Assembly: GCF_024362345.1 (NCBI RefSeq)
Contig: NZ_CP101505.1
Location: 640,001-704,000 of the forward strand
Source of the DNA: Polaribacter dokdonensis
Lineage (GTDB): Bacteria; Bacteroidota; Bacteroidia; Flavobacteriales; Flavobacteriaceae
Reading direction: 5' to 3'
Length of the DNA: 64,000 bases
The translations under genes and the position numbers were made by a program. Positions 8,601 to 16,561 of the stretch are shown here, piece after piece; within the stretch, counting starts at the first letter, position 1; the number at the start of each line of letters is the position of its first letter. A model generated the notes under the pieces. The model did not search any database. It was not told where the DNA came from and worked only from the letters and a program-made list of their open reading frames with translations.

Positions 8601-8932
8601 CTAGATGGACAAAACCAACTTTAACTATGTTTAATGAAAGTAATTATTCTGATGGGCATTGTTATGCACAAGGATATACAGATTTAAAAATTGGAAAAAC
8701 TGTTGGTATGCCTGTACCTGGTACTTGTAGTTTTGCAGGTTGGGAAGGTTTACCTAATGGTGGTTATTGGGGTGTTGTTCCTGTAAGTGCAAAAAACAAA
8801 GCAGGTGAATGGATGGAGAACAACCAAACTGAGCCTACTATAAAGGTTAAAAACATGCCAGGAAAAATAGATAATGGAATTGATCAGCAATTATTACGTT
8901 CTATTAGAGAATTACTAAATGATGTAAATTAA
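5684..8932 (+). CDS. Tricorn-like S41 protease with beta-propeller (1082 aa)
   Basis: Signal peptide at residues 1-18 (ends YGQ), so an exported protein. TolB/PD40 propeller blades with SPDGxxIAF motifs fill residues about 20-560. A very Lys-rich linker lies at about 565-600, then a second beta region, a core domain, a PDZ-like segment (about 795-880) and an S41 catalytic domain. The Tricorn catalytic pattern is visible: S770-H771 in LNVSHSG matches the Ser-His pair, and S989-D990-G991 in NYSDGH matches the nucleophile Ser followed by Asp. The order propeller-propeller-C1-PDZ-C2 is that of archaeal Tricorn, which trims peptides released by the proteasome; bacterial exported versions probably degrade peptides in the periplasm. 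The gene is complete and monocistronic. Confidence 0.9.
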   Translation: MKKFTLFLTLICLSVYGQENPNWMRHSTISPDGSQIAFTYKGDIYKVNANGGKAQQLTFHSAHDYKAVWSNDGSKIAFASNRYGNYDVFTMNADGGKATRLTFHSNDENPYTFTRNDKEVVFGAIRQDDVNHRQYPTRSQSELYSVPVNSGRVKQIFTIPAESVQYSKDGKIMLYHDVKGGENEWRKHHTSAITRDIWMYNTKTNKHDMITNHTAEDRQPVFSSDEESAYFLSERSGTFNVHKMDLNNPNNVEQVTSFKLHPVRFLSIGNGILSFGFDGELYTMKEGEKPKKVKVTIVTQDKDNTDKFISVNGGINEMSISPNGKEIAFIARGEVFVTSVDKSFTKRLTNTPENERFVSWGPKGESVIYSSERNGKWSVYKTEKVRKEEPFFYASTLIKEEPLIENKLDNYLAQYSPDGKKIAFIEGRRTLKIKDIQSKKEVTLLTPKDLFHMRDGDKYFTWSPDSKWLLVDWSKTLSNSEVLLMAADGSKRLNLNESGYYDYYPKWVNGGKQMLWFSNRNGLKSYATSGRSQSDVYSMFFTQEAWDEFNLSDEDYKLMQAIKEEEKKKKAKEKKDDKKKSDKKSEDKKKDSVKTEKLLTFDWENMKDRTKRLTIHSSSLGDAVLSKKGDYLYYLSSFEGRSNLWSTNLRTRETKMLMKLNVGGGSLEWDKEMKNLYLLSGGRISKLNPEAKKREAVNIKGEILFDEVAEREAMFNHVWIRTNAIFYEPTFHGIDWNKMKKEYSKYLPHIGNAFEFSEMLSELLGELNVSHSGAGFRGSSVSNPDATASLGIFMNYNHKDDGILIDEIIKGGPLDKAKFTISAGMIIKKIDGVTIDKNQDIAKYLNRKVGDITLLEIYNPKTKNTNTITVKPISLGAENRLLYKRWVKINEKEVEKQSNGQLGYVHIPGMSDGPYRSIYQDMMGKYFDKKGVIVDTRFNGGGDLVADLAMFFTGEPFITYATAAKVVGGEPTSRWTKPTLTMFNESNYSDGHCYAQGYTDLKIGKTVGMPVPGTCSFAGWEGLPNGGYWGVVPVSAKNKAGEWMENNQTEPTIKVKNMPGKIDNGIDQQLLRSIRELLNDVN

Positions 8933-8951
8933 AGATGTTTTATTATTAAAT

Positions 8952-8983
8952 AAAAAAGGAGAAGATATCACTTCTCCTTTTTT
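8952..8983. terminator. Bidirectional rho-independent terminator
   Basis: A 13-bp stem (8952-8964 with 8971-8983), loop ATATCA, with A-tract on one side and T-tract on the other. It serves both the Tricorn-like gene (+) and the TRIC gene (-). Confidence 0.9.
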
Positions 8984-9604
8984 TTATTTTCCAAAAATAT
9001 CATCTTTAACTTTGGGTAATTCTAAATTAAACTTTACCGCAATTAATCGAATTGTAATAATAACAGAAGCAGAAATAATAAAATTTAGGTTATCCGAAAT
9101 TGGTAATTCTTTTATTATTAAATAAGTAATACCACCAGCCAAACATGCAGATGCATAAATTTCTTTCTCAAAAATTAGCGGTACTTTATTAGTTAATACA
9201 TCTCTTAAAACTCCACCAAATACAGCAGAAATCATACCCATAATTATAGCGATTATAGGATGAAGATTAAATGACAACCCTTTTTGTAAACCTAGTAGTG
9301 TAAAAACACTTATACCAATGGTATCAAACAAAAACAATGTTTTACTTAAGTAAGCTATTTTACTTTTAAATAGAAAAGTTAAAAAAACGGCAAAAAAAAT
9401 AGTCCATAGATAGTTCAAATCTCCAATCCAATTAATAGGATGTGCATTAATTAAAATATCACGTAACATTCCTCCACCAACTGCAGTTACAAAAGCAATA
9501 ATTAATACACCAAACAAATCAAATTTCTTGTCAGAAGCAACTAAAGCACCACTAATTGCAAATGCAAAAGTTCCTAAAATATCTATGGTATATATTAAAC
9601 TCAT
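8984..9604 (-). CDS. TRIC-family cation channel (UPF0126, YadS/YicG type)
   Basis: A 206-residue membrane protein made of two related halves, each with three hydrophobic segments plus a seventh at the end. The family signature glycine-rich motif appears twice: GGGMLRD at residues 43-49 and FGGVLRDVL at about 130. These are the kinked helices lining the pore in prokaryotic TRIC channels, which conduct K+/Na+ as trimers. The start codon at 9604 directly abuts the stop codon of the upstream helicase gene (no spacer), so it is the last gene of the thioesterase-helicase-TRIC operon. There is no obvious functional link between the three. Confidence 0.92.
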   Translation of the reverse strand: MSLIYTIDILGTFAFAISGALVASDKKFDLFGVLIIAFVTAVGGGMLRDILINAHPINWIGDLNYLWTIFFAVFLTFLFKSKIAYLSKTLFLFDTIGISVFTLLGLQKGLSFNLHPIIAIIMGMISAVFGGVLRDVLTNKVPLIFEKEIYASACLAGGITYLIIKELPISDNLNFIISASVIITIRLIAVKFNLELPKVKDDIFGK

Positions 9605-10726
9605 TTATACAGTTACTTCTGTAAATTTAATATTCAATTCTTTTTGAATTTGATGTATTTTTTCTAATTCTGATGGTAAAATAAACGCCAAAGAAGTTCC
9701 TGTTTTACCAGCTCTTGCTGTTCTTCCACTTCTGTGAGTGTAATATTCCAGTTGTTCTGGTAATTGATGATGAATTACAAATTCTAACTCTTTAACATCA
9801 ATTCCACGTGCAGAAACATCTGTAGAAATTAAATATTGTAAGTTTTCATTCTTAAAAGCACGCATCACTTTTTCTCTTTCTTTCTGTTGCATATCTCCTT
9901 CTAAAGCTGATGCAGAAAAACCGTCTTCTACCAATTGCTTTGCTAGGTTTTGAGCACCAGCTTTTGTTCTACAAAATATAATACCTCTATGTGCTTGCCT
10001 TTTCTCTAAAAAAGTAACAATGTCTGCCACCTTTTCTTTTAAGGTTGTTTTTACAAATTGATGACGAATATTTGCATTTACTAAAGCGTTTCTATTAATT
10101 TCAATTCTTGGAGCGTTAGCATCCATATATGTTTTTACAATACGCTTTATTTCTTCTGGCATTGTAGCTGAAAACAACCAAGTTTTTCTGTCAGATTTTG
10201 TAGTGAATTTTAAGATTCTATTTAAATCTTGTTTAAAACCCATACTTAACATTTCATCTGCTTCATCTAAAACAACCGTTTTTACATGGCTAATATCTAC
10301 AGCTCCTCTTTCTATTAAATCAATTAATCTACCTGGAGTTGCAATTACAACATGAGTAGTTCTCTTTAAATTATTTATTTGTCTGTCTATCTTTTCTCCA
10401 CCAAAAACGGCTTCTAAAAAAATACGATCATCTACATATTTTGTAAACTTGAACAATTGTTTTTTTATTTGCTGAACTAATTCTCTTGTTGGCGATAAAA
10501 TCAAAGCTTGTATGTGCTCTGAATTAGCATCTATATGATGTAAAACAGGCAAACCAAAAGCAGCTGTTTTTCCTGTTCCTGTTTGTGCTAATCCTATAAA
10601 ATCTGTGGGTGATTTTAACAATACAGGTATTGCTTTCTCTTGAATATCTGTAGGTGTTGTAATACCAATTTCTTTAATAGACTTTATATAATCTTTACTA
10701 ATTCCTAATGCTGCAAATGTTGACAT
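9605..10726 (-). CDS. DEAD-box RNA helicase, minimal RhlE/DeaD type
   Basis: A 373-residue ATP-dependent RNA helicase core with all expected motifs in order: Q motif (ISKDYIKSIKEIGITTPTDIQ), motif I AQTGTGKT, Ia PTRELVQQ, II DEAD, III SAT, and VI HRSGRTARAG. It ends about 15 residues after the second RecA domain, so it lacks the basic C-terminal tail of RhlE or the RNA-binding domain of DeaD/DbpA. Expected role: unwinding structured RNA in ribosome assembly or cold adaptation. It lies between a thioesterase gene (28-bp gap upstream) and TRIC (0-bp gap downstream). Confidence 0.95.
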   Translation of the reverse strand: MSTFAALGISKDYIKSIKEIGITTPTDIQEKAIPVLLKSPTDFIGLAQTGTGKTAAFGLPVLHHIDANSEHIQALILSPTRELVQQIKKQLFKFTKYVDDRIFLEAVFGGEKIDRQINNLKRTTHVVIATPGRLIDLIERGAVDISHVKTVVLDEADEMLSMGFKQDLNRILKFTTKSDRKTWLFSATMPEEIKRIVKTYMDANAPRIEINRNALVNANIRHQFVKTTLKEKVADIVTFLEKRQAHRGIIFCRTKAGAQNLAKQLVEDGFSASALEGDMQQKEREKVMRAFKNENLQYLISTDVSARGIDVKELEFVIHHQLPEQLEYYTHRSGRTARAGKTGTSLAFILPSELEKIHQIQKELNIKFTEVTV

Positions 10727-10754
10727 TCTTTCTAAATTTTGTGCAAAGATACTT

Positions 10755-11150
10755 TTATTTAAAAGGTTGCAATAGATTTAAAATATTTTCTCTAATTCTT
10801 ACAGGTTTGTAGCTCTTAGCATCCAATAAAACCCAGATAGTTTTAGATTTTGCTAAAAGTGTTTCACCTTTATAAAACTCAATAAATCGTTCAGAAGTTA
10901 CCCCTCTAGTATTACCTACATAAGTTTTAGCAATAATTTCATCACCTAAAAAAGCTTCACTCTTATAATCTATTTCGTGTCTACTCACTACCCAAATGGT
11001 ATCTGTAATTGGTTCATTTTTGGTTAAATGCTCCCAATGTTTAAAGGCAACATCATCCATCCATTTTACATAAACAGCATTATTTACATGATTCAAATCA
11101 TCTATATCTTCTACTGTAATTTCGATTTTTACCTCGAAAAAGTTATTCAT
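10755..11150 (-). CDS. Acyl-CoA thioesterase (4HBT, YbgC/FadM-like)
   Basis: A 131-residue hot-dog thioesterase. The family segment DLNHVNNAVYVKWMDDVAF is present, with the catalytic-type Asp (D in the N-terminal VEDIDDLNHVNN stretch) where 4-hydroxybenzoyl-CoA thioesterases have it. It hydrolyses acyl-CoA thioesters in the cytoplasm. A longer frame begins at TTG 11159, but ATG 11150 (MNNFFEVK) is the better start. It is the first gene of an operon with the DEAD-box helicase and the TRIC channel. Confidence 0.87.
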   Translation of the reverse strand: MNNFFEVKIEITVEDIDDLNHVNNAVYVKWMDDVAFKHWEHLTKNEPITDTIWVVSRHEIDYKSEAFLGDEIIAKTYVGNTRGVTSERFIEFYKGETLLAKSKTIWVLLDAKSYKPVRIRENILNLLQPFK

Positions 11151-11254
11151 AATTTTCAATTTCAGTAAACTTATAAAAATTTACTTAGGTATAGCTAATA
11201 TTGATGATACTTTACCCATATAATAAACTTTTAGTAGGATATTTGCATACAAGT

Positions 11255-12592
11255 ATGGCACAATTAGCAAACGAATTAGGTACAGAAAAAATTAGCAAAT
11301 TATTGATAAAACAAGCAGTTCCTGCAACCATAGGGATTCTTGTAATGTCTTTAAACATGATTGTAGATACCATTTTTGTTGGGCAATGGATAGGTGTTTT
11401 AGCAATTGCTGCAATTACAGTGGTTTTACCAATTGCTTTTTTAATATCCTCTATAGGAATGGGTATTGGTATTGGAGGTAGTTCTATTATCTCTAGAGCA
11501 TTAGGTGCAGAAAATTCTGAGAAAGCTTTTCTAACCTTTGGAAACCAAATCTGTTTAACCCTTATTTTGGCCATTATTTTTGTACTACTAGGTAACTTTT
11601 TTAGTGTGCCCATTTTAGATTTGTTTGGTGCAAAAGGTGATATTTTGCCAATTGCCTCAGACTATTTTGCTGTAGTAATCTATGGAGTGCCATTTTTAGC
11701 CTTTGCAATGATGGGTAACCCTGTAATAAGAGCAGAAGGTAAACCAAAATTTGCCATGTATGCTATGATGATACCTGCAGTGCTCAATATTATTTTAGAT
11801 ATTATTTTTATAAAATATTTTGATTGGGGAATGACAGGAGCAGGATTGGCTACATCCATATCATTTGCTAGTTGTGGATTGTATATTTTGTATTTTTTCT
11901 TATCGAATAAAAGTGAGTTAAAAATAATTCCAAAAAACTTTAAACTAGATCTAAGAATAGTTAGAGAAATTGTAGAATTAGGTGGAGTTTCTGTGGTAAG
12001 GCAAGGAGCCATTAGTATTTTAATGATTGTGCTTAATTATTCTTTATTTACTTATGGAGGAGAAATATCTATCTCAATTTTCGGAATCATTAACAGAGTA
12101 ATGATGTTTGCCTTATCTCCAGTTCTTGGAGTTTCTCAAGGATTTTTACCTGTAGCAGGTTTTAATATTGGTGCGAATAAAAATGAACGCGTAAAAGAAA
12201 CGATTAAAAAATCGATTTACTTTGGGTCTATTTTAGGTACAATTATCTTTATTGGTATTGTTATTTTTAAAGAACAAATCATTTCTATTTTTACAGATGA
12301 CACCACTCTTTTAAGCGAAACTCCAAATGCAATGTTAATTGTCTTTTTGGTTACGCCAATTGTAACCATGCAACTAATAGGATCTGCTTATTTTCAGGCA
12401 GCAGGTAAAGCGATTCCTGCATTAATACTAACCTTACTAAAACAAGGAATTTTCTTAATTCCATTAGCATACTTCTTACCTAAATATTATGGTGTTGCTG
12501 GTGTTTGGTGGTCTTTTCCTATTGCAGATACACTTTCTACTATTGTAACTGTTTTGGTTTTAAAAAGAGAGGTTGATAAAAACCTTAAATGA
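11255..12592 (+). CDS. MATE-family multidrug efflux transporter
   Basis: A 12-helix MatE-fold exporter that uses Na+ or H+ to expel drugs. The frame opens at TTG 11201, but the family start MAQLANELG is at ATG 11255, giving 445 residues, the usual length. Two MatE repeats are visible, each beginning with a conserved GQ/QG segment (NMIVDTIFVGQWIG near residue 35; VSVVRQGAISILMIVLNYSL near 250). QGFLPVAGFNIGA in the second half is also typical. It is divergent from the thioesterase operon, and its 3' end overlaps the convergent DUF2461 gene by 8 bases with no terminator between. The substrate is unknown. Confidence 0.92.
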   Translation: MAQLANELGTEKISKLLIKQAVPATIGILVMSLNMIVDTIFVGQWIGVLAIAAITVVLPIAFLISSIGMGIGIGGSSIISRALGAENSEKAFLTFGNQICLTLILAIIFVLLGNFFSVPILDLFGAKGDILPIASDYFAVVIYGVPFLAFAMMGNPVIRAEGKPKFAMYAMMIPAVLNIILDIIFIKYFDWGMTGAGLATSISFASCGLYILYFFLSNKSELKIIPKNFKLDLRIVREIVELGGVSVVRQGAISILMIVLNYSLFTYGGEISISIFGIINRVMMFALSPVLGVSQGFLPVAGFNIGANKNERVKETIKKSIYFGSILGTIIFIGIVIFKEQIISIFTDDTTLLSETPNAMLIVFLVTPIVTMQLIGSAYFQAAGKAIPALILTLLKQGIFLIPLAYFLPKYYGVAGVWWSFPIADTLSTIVTVLVLKREVDKNLK

Positions 12593-13259
12593 TAGATTCA
12601 CCATTTAAATTAGTTGTTAGAATATCACTAAACAAATTAAAGAAAGGTCTTAAAGCTAAAAAACCATCGTTTACATTTTTAGTGAAATTTTTATCTAATA
12701 CTTCTTTATCAGAGAACTTCTTCATAGCTATAAACCCTTTTTTTCTTAAAAGATCCACATCTTTATGTTCTTTATCAAAACCTCTAGGAGCCGTCTTTAA
12801 TTCGCTAAAACTATAAAAAGAATCTCCAAAATGCTTTTGAAACTCTTTATCACTTAAAACATCTCTAATCTCTGAGGCATCTTGCTCAATTTCTTTTCTT
12901 AATCTAAACAAATCTTCTTTACTAGGTTCCCAGAAACCACCAGCTAAAAAAGATTCTCCAGGCCTAATCTGTAAAAAATAACCTCCTCTTAAAGATGCAC
13001 CTAATCTAGAATATGAATTCGAAAAATGAGCTTTATATGGCGTTTTATCTTTCGAGAATCTTACATCCCTATAAATACGCATCATCTTAGATTTCTCAAT
13101 TTCATCATGACCTTCTAGTTTTTCTAATACTTCTGCAAAGACATCTTTGGCATTCAACCTTGCTTTTTCATAAGTTGCTTTATGATCGGCAAACCAATCT
13201 CTATTGTTGTTTTTACGTAAATCTTTTAAGAATTGAAACGTAGATTTTTCTATTGTCAT
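12585..13259 (-). CDS. DUF2461 family protein
   Basis: A 224-residue cytoplasmic protein matching the DUF2461 (TIGR02453) family throughout: N-terminal FQFLKDLRKNNNRDWFADHK, middle MMRIYRDVRFSKDKTPYK, and GGYFLQIRPGESFLAGGFW. The family is widespread in Bacteroidota and no reaction is established. The conserved Arg/Lys/Asp cluster (RIYRDVRFSKDKTPYK) may form a binding site, which is inference. Convergent overlap with the MATE gene (12585-12592); divergent from the DUF1853 gene with 57 bases between start codons. Confidence 0.9.
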   Translation of the reverse strand: MTIEKSTFQFLKDLRKNNNRDWFADHKATYEKARLNAKDVFAEVLEKLEGHDEIEKSKMMRIYRDVRFSKDKTPYKAHFSNSYSRLGASLRGGYFLQIRPGESFLAGGFWEPSKEDLFRLRKEIEQDASEIRDVLSDKEFQKHFGDSFYSFSELKTAPRGFDKEHKDVDLLRKKGFIAMKKFSDKEVLDKNFTKNVNDGFLALRPFFNLFSDILTTNLNGESII

Positions 13260-13316
13260 TTAATACGCTTTAGAAATTTCAAGTTACAAAATAGAAATTG
13301 TAAATTCGAATTAGAA

Positions 13317-14132
13317 ATGGATTTTAAGACAAAAGAAATACAGAAAAGATACGAAGGCTATTTAGCCACACCTAAGTTATGGACTGGAGATGACATATCT
13401 GGTTTGCATCAATTTGAATTAGAGTCTAAATCACATAAAATTGATATTTCTATTGATGACAAAATACGTTTAGGAAAATATGTAGAACGCTTTGTATCTT
13501 ATCACTTATCAACAATAAAAGAGATAGATATTTTAGCAGAAAACATACAAATTCAAAAAGACAAACGAACTCTTGGAGAACTAGATTGTTTATTGACTAA
13601 AAACAAAAAACCTGTTCACTTAGAGATTGTTTACAAGTTTTATTTATATGATGCCACAGTTGGCTCAACTGAGATTGAACATTTTATTGGACCAAATAGA
13701 AAAGATACTCTTATTGAAAAGTTAAATAAGTTAAAAGAGAAACAGTTACCTCTAATTTATTCTAATGATTGTAAACCTTATTTAGATGAATATGACATTG
13801 AAGTTGAGAAGGTAAAGCAAGAGGTTTTATTCAAGGCTCAGTTATTTTTACCCTATAATAAGCAGCATATTCAGTTAACGAAGTTAAATACTAATTGCAT
13901 ACAAGGTTTTTATATTAACCTTAAAGAACTAAGATATTTTAAAGAGTCGAAATTTTATATTCCCTCTAAAAAAGATTGGTTGATTAAACCTCATGAACAA
14001 GTCTTATGGGTTACATATACCAATTTTAGTAACAAAATAAAAGAATTCGAACTTAGAAAATTTTCACCTTTAGTTTGGATAAAATCAAAAAACGGTGAAC
14101 TTTCTAAATGCTTTGTTGTTTTGTGGGCATAA
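13317..14132 (+). CDS. DUF1853 family protein, PD-(D/E)XK nuclease-like pattern
   Basis: A 271-residue protein using ATG 13317 (MDFKTKEIQ). The frame extends upstream to 13233 but that would overlap the divergent DUF2461 start, and the extra 28 residues look like translated intergenic DNA. Family features: LGKYVERFVSYHL (residues 52-64), GELDCLL (87-93), and HLEIVYKFYLYD (101-112). The order E57, D90, E103...K107 resembles a PD-(D/E)XK nuclease core, which DUF1853 is thought to share. No nuclease activity is known for this protein. A strong terminator follows. Confidence 0.85.
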   Translation: MDFKTKEIQKRYEGYLATPKLWTGDDISGLHQFELESKSHKIDISIDDKIRLGKYVERFVSYHLSTIKEIDILAENIQIQKDKRTLGELDCLLTKNKKPVHLEIVYKFYLYDATVGSTEIEHFIGPNRKDTLIEKLNKLKEKQLPLIYSNDCKPYLDEYDIEVEKVKQEVLFKAQLFLPYNKQHIQLTKLNTNCIQGFYINLKELRYFKESKFYIPSKKDWLIKPHEQVLWVTYTNFSNKIKEFELRKFSPLVWIKSKNGELSKCFVVLWA

Positions 14133-14162
14133 AAAAAGGAACTCAAAATTGAGTTCCTTTTT
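14133..14162. terminator. Bidirectional terminator
   Basis: Near-perfect stem (14133-14146 with 14149-14162), A-rich on the left and T-rich on the right, between the DUF1853 gene (+) and the end of the ABC export operon (-). Confidence 0.85.
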
Positions 14163-14183
14163 ATTTTATATAGTGTAGTAATC

Positions 14184-15296
14184 TTAGTTGTTACCTACTT
14201 CTTTAACTCCAGAAGTTTTGTTCCAAATTTTAATTTGATCTTCTATAGTAATTCCTTCTAAAACCTCTACGTTTACTCCATCAGATGTACCTAACTTTAA
14301 AGTTCTTCTTTCAAAAGTACCTTCACCAGTTTTAACTTCTACATAAGGTTCTTCAGTTTTATTATCGAACTTTAATAAAGCTTCTTTTATAGATAAAACA
14401 CTGTCTTTCTTTTCTAAAACAATATCTGCATTTGCACTATAACCAGCTCTAATAAAGTAGTTGTCATCTAAAGATACATCTGCTTTAATTTTAAACTGAA
14501 CAGCACCTGCTTCTTCTGTTCCTTTAGGAGCTATAAAGTTTAATTTTGCTGGGAATTTTTTACCTTCTATGGCACCAATTGAAACTTCTATATCAGCACC
14601 GTTTTTAAGTTTCCCAACTTCAGATTCATCAACCTTACCTTCAAAAATCATTTTACTCATATCTGCAATAGAAGCAATTGTTGTACCTGCATTAAAATTA
14701 TTAGACTGTATTACTTGATCTCCTTCTTTAACAGGAATTTCTAAAATAGTTCCAGAAATTTGAGCCATAATGTTTGTGTTGGCTGAACCACCTGTACCTG
14801 CAGAACCTCTTTTAATGATTAAATAATCATTCTGAGCATTTTTTAAATCTTGCTTTGCTTGATCGTAAGTTAGCTCTATATTTTCAAATTCTTGTCTAGA
14901 AATAACACCCTTATCAAATAGATTTTTATTTCTATCATACTGAACTTTAGCATTATCTAGCCTAATTTTAATATTGTTAACTCTACCTTTTGCACTTATT
15001 AATGATTGCTCATTAGGTACAACTCTTACAGTCGCGATTAAATCACCCTTTTTAACTTTAGAACCTTCTAAAAGCATTATTTTATCGATAATACCTGTAA
15101 TTTGTGGCTTAATTTCAATCTCTTCTAAAGGTGTTACTTTACCTGTAGCTACTGTTTTCTTAACTATAGTAGTTTTGAATGCAGTTTCTGTTTCGTACTC
15201 AACAATGCTCTTTTTGTTCTTTTTTCCGAACCAAATTAAGGCTGCTACAAATAGTACACCTATAACTATTAAAATTATTTTTGCTCTTTTACTCAT
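14184..15296 (-). CDS. MacA-like periplasmic adaptor of ABC efflux pump
   Basis: A 370-residue HlyD/MacA-type membrane fusion protein. N-terminal membrane anchor at residues 6-24, then a biotinyl-lipoyl-like half (KPQITGIIDKIMLLEGSKVKKGD), a helical hairpin at about residues 95-165 with heptad character, the second lipoyl half (QISGTILEIPVKEGDQV) and beta-barrel domains. It bridges an inner-membrane ABC transporter to a TolC channel. It is the last gene of the four-gene operon 18489-14184, 18 bases after the second permease. No TolC gene is in the operon; the TolC fragment at the window start is one possible partner. Confidence 0.92.
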   Translation of the reverse strand: MSKRAKIILIVIGVLFVAALIWFGKKNKKSIVEYETETAFKTTIVKKTVATGKVTPLEEIEIKPQITGIIDKIMLLEGSKVKKGDLIATVRVVPNEQSLISAKGRVNNIKIRLDNAKVQYDRNKNLFDKGVISRQEFENIELTYDQAKQDLKNAQNDYLIIKRGSAGTGGSANTNIMAQISGTILEIPVKEGDQVIQSNNFNAGTTIASIADMSKMIFEGKVDESEVGKLKNGADIEVSIGAIEGKKFPAKLNFIAPKGTEEAGAVQFKIKADVSLDDNYFIRAGYSANADIVLEKKDSVLSIKEALLKFDNKTEEPYVEVKTGEGTFERRTLKLGTSDGVNVEVLEGITIEDQIKIWNKTSGVKEVGNN

Positions 15297-15314
15297 GATT
15301 TTAGTTGATTATTT

Positions 15315-16559
15315 TTATTCTTCTCTTAATGCTTCTATTGGTCTAACAATTGTAGCCATGTGTGCTGGTATTAAACCTATTAGTGTACCTAACACTATTA
15401 ATGTTACAAATGCTATAATAATTATTGGAATATTTACAGTTGGATTTATTAGTGCTGCATCATCTCCTTGCCCAAAAGCTGAGTCTATGAAATACAGAAT
15501 TAAGCCTCCAAACACTATACCCAACATACCAGCAATTGTGGTTAGAAAAACAGATTCTAATATAATTTGCTGACGAATACTTTTTGGTGTTGCTCCTAAT
15601 GCTCTTCTAATTCCTATTTCTTGAGTTCTTTCTTTTACAGTAATTAGTAAGATATTACCAATTGCAAATACTCCTGCAATTAATGTTGCAATACCAACAA
15701 ACCATGTCATAAACTGCAAGCCTGTTAAAAACCCAGTAACTTTGGCAATTTGAACTCCTAAATTGAAAGAACCAAATGCTCTTTTATCTTCTGGATGAAC
15801 ATTATGTAAACTTTTTAAAGTCAAAATAACATCGCTTTCCATTTGCTCAATATCTATACCTGGATTAGCTGTAATAACCATCCAATCTATATTATTAGCA
15901 GTATTGTAAACTCTTTTAAAGGTTGTAAAAGGAATAAAGGCTGTATCACCATCTAAATCAATTCCATTAGATGAACCATATACACCAACCACTTTATAAT
16001 TGATACTGTTTATTTTGATGTACTCACCTATTGGCTCTTCTCCTTTATCAAAGAGTTGTTTGTACATGTTTTCTGAAATAACAGTTATTTTAGCTGATGA
16101 TAAAATATCATTCTCGTTAATAAATCTTCCAAAAATTAATTTCTTCTTTTGAATTTGATCTAACACAGGATAATCTCCACTTACAGAAAAGTTACCTGAT
16201 TTAAAATCATGTATAATTAAATTATTGGTTTGATTTCTTGGTGCTAATAATTTAATTTCATCTTGATATTCATTTTTTAATACCTCTATATCATTCATTT
16301 TAAGACGAAATCTTCTACCCTCTTGAAAACCTTTAAAAGGTGTATCTGTAGACTGTGTCCAAACAAAAACACTATTGGTAGCAAAGTCTCCAAATATCTT
16401 TTTAAAACCATTGTCTACTCCTCTTGCAGCTCCCAATAAAACTACCAAAAGAAAAATACCCCAAAGAACACCAATAATAGTAATTGCGGTTCTCACTTTA
16501 TTTTTACGTATGCTTCCGTAAATTTCTTGCCAAGTATCTGAATCGAATAAAAACTTCAT
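15315..16559 (-). CDS. MacB-like ABC transporter permease (second)
   Basis: 414 residues: one N-terminal helix (about 20-45), a large periplasmic MacB_PCD domain (about 50-270), and three C-terminal helices containing the FtsX-type coupling motif (KERTQEIGIRRALGATPKSI). This is the mechanotransmission topology of MacB/LolC-type exporters without a fused ATPase domain. It follows the first permease with a 2-base gap. Together the two permeases probably form a heterodimer driven by the ATPase at 17797-18489. The substrate is unknown; homologous systems export macrolides, toxins or lipoproteins. Confidence 0.92.
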   Translation of the reverse strand: MKFLFDSDTWQEIYGSIRKNKVRTAITIIGVLWGIFLLVVLLGAARGVDNGFKKIFGDFATNSVFVWTQSTDTPFKGFQEGRRFRLKMNDIEVLKNEYQDEIKLLAPRNQTNNLIIHDFKSGNFSVSGDYPVLDQIQKKKLIFGRFINENDILSSAKITVISENMYKQLFDKGEEPIGEYIKINSINYKVVGVYGSSNGIDLDGDTAFIPFTTFKRVYNTANNIDWMVITANPGIDIEQMESDVILTLKSLHNVHPEDKRAFGSFNLGVQIAKVTGFLTGLQFMTWFVGIATLIAGVFAIGNILLITVKERTQEIGIRRALGATPKSIRQQIILESVFLTTIAGMLGIVFGGLILYFIDSAFGQGDDAALINPTVNIPIIIIAFVTLIVLGTLIGLIPAHMATIVRPIEALREE

Positions 16560-16561
16560 AA

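Noticed and set aside
11212..12012. Minus-strand frames of 133 and 110 codons opposite the MATE gene
   Set aside because: Shadows of a membrane-protein gene; no independent motif or promoter.
13261..13288. Possible fifth ECF site, TGTAAC-N15-CGTA, before the DUF2461 gene
   Set aside because: Spacing is 15 and not 16, the -10 is CGTA in place of CGTC, and it sits right at the start codon, leaving no room for a leader.
14974..15573. Open frame of 199 codons on the plus strand
   Set aside because: Lies antisense to the MacA-like adaptor and permease, whose frames have clear family motifs; the translated sequence has no recognisable domain and is a codon-bias shadow.
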